The notes beneath the pieces are model-generated. The model ran no database searches, was not told the origin of the DNA, and was given only the letters and a program-made list of their open reading frames with translations. The translations under genes were made by a program, and so were the position numbers. From positions 10,178-74,177 of the forward strand of contig CAJUQT010000017.1 in NCBI GenBank assembly GCA_910588225.1: DNA of 64,000 nt, given 5' to 3'. This DNA is from an uncultured Acetatifactor sp. (lineage in GTDB: Bacteria; Bacillota; Clostridia; Lachnospirales; Lachnospiraceae). Positions 1-6,833 of the stretch are shown here, in pieces (the first letter of the stretch is position 1; every line of letters starts with the position of its first letter).

Positions 1-1
1 C

Positions 2-2446
2 GGATATGCGGAGAATTATCAGGGACTTTCCGGTGCGCCGGTAATGTGCGGGAAACGGATTGTGGGAATCCTGCAGGTACAGCATCTGACAGAACGAGGA
101 TTGCTTGGGGTGGGAATGGCATCGGTAAAATTATTCAGAGAACTCCTGCCGTCAGACTTCTTCAGGCCTTCTCAATACAGGGAGGAATTTGAAGAGAGAG
201 CAAGATGTTTCACGGAAAAAGCCATTGATAAAAATATTGTGAGCAGAAAATATATTCCTGATATTTTTGTGGAAGAAGGCGGCTATAAGGAAAATTTCCG
301 ATATTATACAGAGCCGTCATTGTTCCTGAAAAAGGCGGTAGAAGAAGTTGAAAGTATCAATCTGGATGCAGTAAACAAATTGATAACCGGCAGGAACCCA
401 AAAGAGCCAAAGCTGGATTTCAGTGATATAGCGGACTTTGCAGCTGAGCATACAATAGAGGATACTTTGGAGGTACTGGTTAAACGGCTGGACGCCGCGG
501 TCAGGAAGATTGAAAAGGCAGAAGTACATCCGGAAGATGCGGGGTTGTCCAGAGAAAAATGGTATCTTATGGAAGACGGATACAGTTATGCAGTAAAATA
601 TATTTTGGAAGAGATCAGAGAGGAAATCAGCTTTTTTCAGTATAAAACCATTCTGATTACAAAGGATGCCGGGCAGGGGAAAACCAATTTCCTGTGTGAT
701 TTTACCTGTAATTTTCTGATGAAAAAAGGCTTTCCAGTCCTTTTTTATAATGCCCATGACTTCCGGGAAGCCTTTATGAATCGGATTAAAAAGGAGCTGA
801 CGCTGGACGAAAAGTATTCCTGGGACTATGTACGGCAGGCGCTGACACAGGTCTGGGAACGGGAACACAGAGCTGTTACCATTATTATTGACGGATTAAA
901 CGAGAATACAGCGCTGAATGATTTCGGCGGATATGTATTTGACTTTTTGAAGGAAGCGCAAAACCTGCCGTTTCTGAAAGTGGTATTGTCTACCAGAAAT
1001 GAGCTTCTGAAGGAGCGGTTTGGACAGTTGAATTCAGAGGTTTTGGGCAGCAGCTTTTACCAGATGGATATGAGATATCAGTCGGATAAATTTATGCAGC
1101 GAATTTTCTGGGGATACCTGAAATATTTCGATATAGAGATTATGGAAAGCTCTCTTCTGAACCGGACCTATGCAATGCTGGCACATGATACGCTTCTGTT
1201 ACGCTTTTTCTGTGAAGTGAATCAGGGAAAACGGCAGGTGCGGATGTTGCATGTATACAAATATAGTCTGTTCCAGAAATATTATGAGATAAAAAAGAAG
1301 GAATCTGTGCCGGAGCATTCGCCCGGCAAGGAGGCGATTTTCGACAGATTAATCGATCATATCTGTCAACTAATGATTGACAGCAGACAATTTACGGAAA
1401 TTCCGAGAAGCAGACTATCCGAGGAAGAGCTTGCCATGTTTGACAGGCTGTTGGAAGCGGACGTGATATTTAAACAGGAGGTACAGGTTAAAAAAGGCCT
1501 TTTAAAAGAGACAGAAATCGTTTTGGGATTTACATTTGACGAATTCAGGGATTTCTGTATTACAAGATATATTCTGAAAAATAGTGATACAGAGTCGTTT
1601 TCCGCGTTATGGAGAAGGATGCACAAGGAAAACTGGAGTATTTTGGAAGGAATTGAGAGATATATTTTCTTTCTGGCCAGAACGGAAGGAGAAGAACTGC
1701 TGCCGGTTCTGGAGGCAGAGAAAGAATATAAACAGTTGTATTGGAAAAATGTATGGGAACTGGAGGAAGCGGATATCGGGCCGGAAGACATTGGGATGTG
1801 GAGAGAAGAATTGTTAACTGGCGGAGAGTATGCGGCACCCGTTGCTAATTTCCTGCTTTCCCACAGAGACAGAAACTATTTCAGAACTGTAAATACGGAT
1901 TTGTTATTTGAAATGTTAAACCAACTGGCAATAAATCTGGCAGTCTTTGATTCTGTTACCCAGAAGCTGTTTTGCAAGACGCAAAAGGATTATCAGGGGA
2001 GAGAAACCGGAGAGAGAGCAGGGGTGCAATCCTGTGACAAACTGACAGAAGCTTTTCAGGAACATAAAGAAGATGGGGTATTTATAAAGAGAAATGTGGA
2101 TTATCTGCGGCTGTCAATTTATATGGTGGAAATCGATGTATACCAAATTAGAGCCATGTGGTCAGACGTATATGCGGAAGCGCCGGAAACAGTGGAGGGA
2201 ATCCTGGAGAAATATGTGATGCGGGAGGATCTGCCACAACTGATCTATCATAATCTGGAAGTTATTCTTGATGCGATTATCGGAGAAGACGGGGAGGAAA
2301 AAGGAACTCTTAGAGAAAACAGAGAATCCGAAAAGTCTGGAGGATATGGGAAACTGGGAAGGCTGAGAGCGATATTGAACGAAAAGACTCAGAAGCATAA
2401 TTATAAGGCTATTAACAGTCATCTGGCAGCCATTTGGGATGAATGA
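2..2446 (+). CDS. Trypsin-like protease / NACHT-type STAND NTPase (5' end outside window)
   Basis: The frame is open to the left edge, so the ATG at 44 is internal and the gene is partial. The first codons read YQGLSGAPV (Ser codon 29-31), which resembles the GxSGxP catalytic-serine motif of trypsin-like proteases. A linker with KYIPDIFVE follows, then a NACHT/STAND NTPase: Walker A DAGQGKT (codons 665-685), Walker B IIIDGLNE near 885-905 and a sensor-like VVLSTRN. The C-terminal ~450 residues are helical with no recognised repeats. Multidomain STAND proteins with N-terminal effectors act in bacterial antiphage defence (AVAST-like). Such a role here, and activation of the protease by ligand sensing, is inference. 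Gene 2458 follows after 11 nt, suggesting an operon. Confidence 0.8.
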   Translation, partial: GYAENYQGLSGAPVMCGKRIVGILQVQHLTERGLLGVGMASVKLFRELLPSDFFRPSQYREEFEERARCFTEKAIDKNIVSRKYIPDIFVEEGGYKENFRYYTEPSLFLKKAVEEVESINLDAVNKLITGRNPKEPKLDFSDIADFAAEHTIEDTLEVLVKRLDAAVRKIEKAEVHPEDAGLSREKWYLMEDGYSYAVKYILEEIREEISFFQYKTILITKDAGQGKTNFLCDFTCNFLMKKGFPVLFYNAHDFREAFMNRIKKELTLDEKYSWDYVRQALTQVWEREHRAVTIIIDGLNENTALNDFGGYVFDFLKEAQNLPFLKVVLSTRNELLKERFGQLNSEVLGSSFYQMDMRYQSDKFMQRIFWGYLKYFDIEIMESSLLNRTYAMLAHDTLLLRFFCEVNQGKRQVRMLHVYKYSLFQKYYEIKKKESVPEHSPGKEAIFDRLIDHICQLMIDSRQFTEIPRSRLSEEELAMFDRLLEADVIFKQEVQVKKGLLKETEIVLGFTFDEFRDFCITRYILKNSDTESFSALWRRMHKENWSILEGIERYIFFLARTEGEELLPVLEAEKEYKQLYWKNVWELEEADIGPEDIGMWREELLTGGEYAAPVANFLLSHRDRNYFRTVNTDLLFEMLNQLAINLAVFDSVTQKLFCKTQKDYQGRETGERAGVQSCDKLTEAFQEHKEDGVFIKRNVDYLRLSIYMVEIDVYQIRAMWSDVYAEAPETVEGILEKYVMREDLPQLIYHNLEVILDAIIGEDGEEKGTLRENRESEKSGGYGKLGRLRAILNEKTQKHNYKAINSHLAAIWDE

Positions 2447-2457
2447 GGGATGGATAA

Positions 2458-2898
2458 ATGAAAATTATGGGGATAGAGGAAAAATGTTATCTGATTGCTC
2501 CGGAAGGCCTGGAAATGGATAGTATACTGGAGGCAGTGAGAAACCATACGGGAATGAGAAAAGGTTCTTTTGCAGACCAGCAGGTGAACAGAATTTTCTC
2601 GGATTTATTCCGTAACGCATTTGATTTAAAATCCTGCTATCGAAAGTATTATATGGAAGAGTACGACTCCTTTCGTGAGTTCCTGTATCAGAAGGAGACA
2701 CTGGAGTATGATACCATCGACTCTATGGAATTGCAGGAAGGCGATACTGTCTGGGAATTGAGGTATGGTATCAACAGCTACAGCATCAGAGATTTGATCG
2801 GATATGAGAATGAAAATATACCATTGTTCAATCAGTTTCTGGAAGGAATCAATGTGAAGGATAAAAATGCGTCGTATGCAAATGTGCACTTGCAATAG
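2458..2898 (+). CDS. Unknown protein in STAND/radical SAM operon
   Basis: A 146-residue protein I do not recognise. It starts 11 nt after the STAND gene with a GAGGGA-type ribosome site, so it is probably co-transcribed. It is soluble and acidic, with no signal peptide or membrane segment. The first half looks helical; the middle is rich in E, D and Y (EEYDSFREFLYQKETLEYD). It could be a partner or target-recognition subunit of the neighbouring NTPase, but nothing in its sequence proves that. About 70 nt of AT-rich DNA separate it from the next gene. Confidence 0.6.
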   Translation: MKIMGIEEKCYLIAPEGLEMDSILEAVRNHTGMRKGSFADQQVNRIFSDLFRNAFDLKSCYRKYYMEEYDSFREFLYQKETLEYDTIDSMELQEGDTVWELRYGINSYSIRDLIGYENENIPLFNQFLEGINVKDKNASYANVHLQ

Positions 2899-2966
2899 TA
2901 TGAACCCAAAAGCTTATATTTTATTTTTGAGAAACTTACAATTTACGGAAAGGCAGGGGTATTAAC

Positions 2967-3380
2967 ATGAAAATCAGAAACGGATTTGTCACCAACAGTT
3001 CCTCGACCTCTTTTGTGATATCTCTGAAAAAAGACTGGGAAAAAGAAGCATTTATGTCAGCTGTAGGAGCGGACGGAGTGTCACCTGCAAATTGGATCTT
3101 CGAGGACCTGTTTGAAGCGCTTGATGAGAGGAAAAAGGAAATTCACAGAGCCATGAAAGACAGCGGCGCAGGTGGAATAACAGTTTCCGAATTCCTGGAA
3201 GAAGAAGGATTTGACCCTGAGACTGTGGAAATAGTGGAGAAACTGATTGCAGAGGGCAGAACGGTCTATTATGGGGAGCTGCATTCAACTGGCGGAAATG
3301 CAGAAGTGTATTTCTGTTGTCGGAGTTTCGTAATATGCGAAGATGATATTTATTTTAACGGAAGTATAGGTGGCTGGTGA
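2967..3380 (+). CDS. Ser/Asn-motif protein, candidate substrate of SPASM enzyme
   Basis: A 137-residue protein beginning MKIRNGFVTNSSSTSFVI. This variant of an N-terminal RNGFVSNSSSSSF-type motif recurs, to my knowledge, in small bacterial and phage proteins of unknown function. The rest is acidic and helical, ending in a Cys pair (FCCRSF) and a Gly-rich tail (NGSIGGW). The start follows an AAAGGCAGGGG ribosome site. Its stop overlaps the start of the radical SAM gene (ATGA at 3377-3380), implying translational coupling. SPASM enzymes usually modify a peptide encoded next door, so this is the best candidate substrate in the operon. That is inference. It could equally be an accessory subunit. 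Confidence 0.65.
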   Translation: MKIRNGFVTNSSSTSFVISLKKDWEKEAFMSAVGADGVSPANWIFEDLFEALDERKKEIHRAMKDSGAGGITVSEFLEEEGFDPETVEIVEKLIAEGRTVYYGELHSTGGNAEVYFCCRSFVICEDDIYFNGSIGGW

Positions 3381-4417
3381 TGATTCGTCTGCATCGGGAC
3401 AGGGTACAAAATTATTATCTGTTTAATCATGAAACGGGAATAGCAGTCAGATGGGGAAAGGACAACAGGGAACCTTTCTGGCGAGAAGAAGGACCGGAGC
3501 TTCTGGATATCTCTATCACCAATTATTGCGAAAAAGGGTGTGAATTCTGTTACCGTAAGGCCAATAGAAACGGGCATTTTATGGAATTTCCACTATATGA
3601 GGAAATCATGGAACAGGCGGAGAAAGCAGGTGTACAGCAGATTGCTTTAGGAGGGGGAAATCCCAATCAGCATCCGGAGTTCTGCAAATTTCTGAAGACA
3701 GCCAGAGAGCATCATATTATGGCATCTTATACAACCAATGGGCAGGGGATGACAGAAGAAATTTATCAGGCGACAAAGAAGTATGGGGGAGCGGTAGCAG
3801 TCAGCTGGTATTCTCCCTATGATGACGCACGAAAAGTAATTGAAAAATGCGGAGAGTATGGAATATTGGCTAATATTCATTTTTTGCTTCATAAAGGTTC
3901 GGTTGCAGAGGCGTCAGCATTATTTCAATCGAAGGAAATACAGTGGAAATATGTAAATGCAATTATATTCCTGAATTATAAGCCTGTGGGCAACAGAATT
4001 TATGAAGGTCTCAAAGAAGATGACGAACTGGATCTGTTTTTGAAGACAGCGATGACTTTTGAAAAGTGTAAAATTGGATTTGACAGTTGTATGATTTCAT
4101 GGCTGGTGAAACACAGGGAATTAATAGCAGAAGAAAGCGTTGATTATTGTGAAGCAGGACGTTTTTCTGCATTTATTTCTGAAGGGGGACTGGTGTATCC
4201 ATGTTCTTTTCTGTCCGGAGATGAAAGTGCGGGAGACTTTATCAGAGAGAGGAGTCTGACGGAAATCTGGAAAAACAGCATGGTATTTAATGATATGCGA
4301 GAACGACTGATGGCCCCGACCAGACAGAAGGCTCCGATTTCCAGGTGTATGAATTGTGTTGATTATCCACTGTGCCATGGGGGATGCCAGATATTTCCAA
4401 TCAACCGCTGTATATAA
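3377..4417 (+). CDS. Radical SAM / SPASM domain protein
   Basis: A 346-residue radical SAM enzyme. The CX3CX2C cluster motif is NYCEKGCEFCYRKA (Cys 51, 55, 58), followed by a Gly-rich SAM-binding segment (ALGGGNPNQH). The C-terminus fits the SPASM pattern: a Cys, a Gly-X4-Cys ending LVYPC, then CX2CX5CX3C in CMNCVDYPLCHGGC. SPASM proteins bind auxiliary Fe-S clusters and mostly modify ribosomal peptides or protein side chains. Its start overlaps the stop of the Ser-motif gene by four bases. Cytoplasmic. The chemistry cannot be read from sequence; cross-linking or epimerisation of the neighbouring protein is a guess. Confidence 0.88.
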   Translation: MMIRLHRDRVQNYYLFNHETGIAVRWGKDNREPFWREEGPELLDISITNYCEKGCEFCYRKANRNGHFMEFPLYEEIMEQAEKAGVQQIALGGGNPNQHPEFCKFLKTAREHHIMASYTTNGQGMTEEIYQATKKYGGAVAVSWYSPYDDARKVIEKCGEYGILANIHFLLHKGSVAEASALFQSKEIQWKYVNAIIFLNYKPVGNRIYEGLKEDDELDLFLKTAMTFEKCKIGFDSCMISWLVKHRELIAEESVDYCEAGRFSAFISEGGLVYPCSFLSGDESAGDFIRERSLTEIWKNSMVFNDMRERLMAPTRQKAPISRCMNCVDYPLCHGGCQIFPINRCI

Positions 4418-4428
4418 GGAGAAAGATT

Positions 4429-5343
4429 ATGCATGATGAAAATAAGGAATGGGATAATGTAAGAAAAAGGAATTTGCGGATTTCCATAGCCAGAGGCTTA
4501 AAGGCGGAGGAATGGAGCAGTGACAGGATTTTTTCCGAATCAGAAGTGAAGCAGATATTCCGCTTTAAAGCCAGGGATCTGGCGTATTATGCGGACACCT
4601 TTTTTCAGAAGACAGGGGAAACCTATATACTGTCAGATAAGGAAAAGAAGTATATTGATAAAATACTTCGTGCCAATAAAACGGCGATGGAGTTTCTGAA
4701 AGATGCAGATGCAAAATTTGTGGCGGAATTTGGAAGTTTTCATGATGAATATGAAAACAGCACCTATGGAAATTTTTCCTATAGCCGCTATCACAAAATA
4801 GAAAAATCTGTGGCAGAACTACTTCCGGTATTACACTGGGGGCATTTGCCCATATTTTATAAATATCTGCTGTACAACCGGGGAATCAGCCCGGAACAGG
4901 ATATAACCGGATTTTATGATCATTATGACAGTTTGAAGGCTCTGTTGGATGAAATCAGGGGAAAGGGCCAAAGGATGCAGATCGAGAGTGACGAGACGCT
5001 GGAAAAGGAGTTAACGTTCGAAGTGTATACCAGAAGGTGGGGGCATACGGACCGATACAGGATAAAACGTACTATAGATGGCTGGGACTGCTCTCATATT
5101 GCAATCAGAGGAAAGTGTGAGAAAAACGGCGAGGGAGCTTTGTTTGAAAACCTCCATCATGACTGTGTCTTTTTTCCGGAGGATGCCGTAAGGTACGGAA
5201 TGGAGGAACTGTGGGAAGCGGCGGATGAGGGGGAGATTGGTCTGGAAGAACTACAGAGAAGACTACAGCAGGTAGCTGACTGGATCAGCCATGTGGAGAA
5301 GGCGGCAGGAGAGGGACAGCCGGAGTGGGTAAATTATTTTTGA
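4429..5343 (+). CDS. Unknown protein closing the STAND/radical SAM operon
   Basis: A 304-residue protein starting at the ATG at 4429, 8 nt after an AAGGAG site; an in-frame ATG at 4372 lies inside the radical SAM gene and is unlikely. The C-terminal ~110 residues look like a compact domain with conserved-looking motifs WGHTDRYRIKRTIDGW and FENLHHDCVFFP, ending in an acidic helix (LQQVADWISHVEKA). The N-terminal two thirds are helical and charged. No signal peptide or membrane segment. I do not recognise a named family. Position directly after the SPASM enzyme suggests the same operon; its role is unknown. Confidence 0.65.
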   Translation: MHDENKEWDNVRKRNLRISIARGLKAEEWSSDRIFSESEVKQIFRFKARDLAYYADTFFQKTGETYILSDKEKKYIDKILRANKTAMEFLKDADAKFVAEFGSFHDEYENSTYGNFSYSRYHKIEKSVAELLPVLHWGHLPIFYKYLLYNRGISPEQDITGFYDHYDSLKALLDEIRGKGQRMQIESDETLEKELTFEVYTRRWGHTDRYRIKRTIDGWDCSHIAIRGKCEKNGEGALFENLHHDCVFFPEDAVRYGMEELWEAADEGEIGLEELQRRLQQVADWISHVEKAAGEGQPEWVNYF

Positions 5344-5372
5344 TTTTGTTTTGCCGGTTGTGGTTGGTTCGT

Positions 5373-5672
5373 TTATTTTATAATTTCGTTTATTTCAGAC
5401 AGGAGTTTTATTCCGTCCTGTAATCCTAATCTATAAGCGACAATTCCATATATTGATCCACAATGATTATTGGCAGAAATCGCCCTGTCAATAATCATTT
5501 TCTGTTTTTTACTGAGGTTTAATCTTTTCATGTCATTAAATGCTGCATCCTGTCGTTTTACGGCGTTTCGATAAAATTTGTCTTTGCGCAGGACTATGTC
5601 TATTTTCTCCGACATTCTCTGTGACACAAGCCTTTCTAGCAATCTGTACTTTTTACTACTGATATTCATCAT
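5373..5672 (-). CDS. Small helical protein, DUF6809-like
   Basis: A 99-residue, basic, all-helical protein on the minus strand, converging on the upstream operon. The C-terminal pattern AISANNHCGSIYGIVAYRLGLQDGIKLLSEI resembles small Clostridia proteins of the DUF6809 type; this assignment is from memory and tentative. Two Met codons open the frame (5672, 5669) after a GAAAGGATG ribosome site. The function of such proteins is unknown. Confidence 0.6.
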   Translation of the reverse strand: MMNISSKKYRLLERLVSQRMSEKIDIVLRKDKFYRNAVKRQDAAFNDMKRLNLSKKQKMIIDRAISANNHCGSIYGIVAYRLGLQDGIKLLSEINEIIK

Positions 5673-5818
5673 TTGACTTTTTCATCCTTTCATTTGAATA
5701 AATTCCCTTCTTGAGAATCTCTTAGTTTAATCTCCATTATTGGAAACTATTTTCATCTCCATTATAGGGGCATACTTGTAAATAAGCAAGAGATATGATA
5801 AGGAAAATATCGCAAATT

Positions 5819-6040
5819 ATGATAAAATTCGACAAAATGTTCAAAACTTTAAAAGAGCATGGGATAAGTCAATATCAGCTTTATACCTATTATGGTATAA
5901 GCAGAGCGCAAATTCAGCGGCTGAAAGAGAACCAATCCGTGACAACACATACGCTGGATATGATTCTGAATATATTGGGGGAAGGCGTAACTCTTGATGA
6001 TATTGCAGAATTTGTGCCGGATAGAAGAGAGGAAGGGTAG
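5819..6040 (+). CDS. Small HTH (Cro/CI-type) transcriptional regulator
   Basis: A 73-residue single-domain helix-turn-helix protein: MIKFDKMFKTLKEHGISQYQ, then the recognition-helix region YYGISRAQIQRLKENQSV and a final helix. The start at 5819 matches the usual beginning of this family (MIxYDKLFxxLKxxG) with AAGGA upstream; an in-frame ATG at 5795 would add eight residues. Proteins of this size act as dimeric DNA-binding regulators. It is divergent from the 5373-5672 gene and may control it, but no operator was identified. Confidence 0.78.
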   Translation: MIKFDKMFKTLKEHGISQYQLYTYYGISRAQIQRLKENQSVTTHTLDMILNILGEGVTLDDIAEFVPDRREEG

Positions 6041-6215
6041 GGAGTTTGGTATCCTTTCTTTTTTTGCGTATTTTTGGATAAATAGTATTTAAATTCAGCT
6101 TTTTATAACTTCATTTCCCGCTTTCTCTGGTAAGCGATGGAGATTTATGTTAAAATAAGATAAATTTTATTGAAGATTGGACAAAACGCATTTTTCGGAG
6201 AGGTAAAGAGAAAAA

Positions 6216-6833
6216 TTGAATCACAACGAAAAAGGGAAAGATTATATAGAAAAAACCATTTTTTACTATGATGGAAATGCCGAGAGTTTTATAAATAATA
6301 CAGCTAATGTTAATTTTACCGCAACACAGCGCAGCTTTTTATCAAAATTAAAAAAAGGTGCCTCTATCCTTGACTTTGGCTGTGGCTCCGGACGCGATAC
6401 GAAGTATTTTCTGGAACAGGGATATCAGGTAACTGCAATAGACGGGTCCATCGAATTATGCAAAGCTGCAGGCCAATACACAGGGATTCCCGTAAAGCAT
6501 ATGTTATTTCAGGAATTAAACGAATCTGAAAGATACGATGGAATCTGGGCATGCTCCTCCATTCTTCATCTGCCGTTACCAGAGCTGGAAGAAGTTTTTC
6601 AGCGTATGACAGCAGCTTTGAAAGAGCATGGTATTCTTTATACTTCCTTCAAATACGGAACCTATGAAGGGGAGCGAAACGGAAGATATTTTACAGATAT
6701 GACGGAAGATAAATTTTCCGACTTCCTGCAGAATATCAAGGGGCTGGAAATTGAGGAGCAGTGGGTGTCCTCTGATGTCAGACCGGGAAGAGGCGATGAA
6801 AAATGGCTGAATATAATATTGCGGAAGAAGTAA
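6216..6833 (+). CDS. Class I SAM-dependent methyltransferase
   Basis: A 205-residue Rossmann-fold methyltransferase. Motif I is ILDFGCGSGRDTKYF, motif II VTAIDGS, and the post-II region is YDGIWACSSILHLP, as in small-molecule methyltransferases of the TehB/UbiG-like type. The start is TTG at 6216, preceded by GGAGAGG. The last 31 nt overlap the helicase gene that follows, so the two are likely co-translated. No NPPY-type motif is visible, so a DNA-adenine target is not supported. The substrate is unknown. Confidence 0.85.
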   Translation: MNHNEKGKDYIEKTIFYYDGNAESFINNTANVNFTATQRSFLSKLKKGASILDFGCGSGRDTKYFLEQGYQVTAIDGSIELCKAAGQYTGIPVKHMLFQELNESERYDGIWACSSILHLPLPELEEVFQRMTAALKEHGILYTSFKYGTYEGERNGRYFTDMTEDKFSDFLQNIKGLEIEEQWVSSDVRPGRGDEKWLNIILRKK

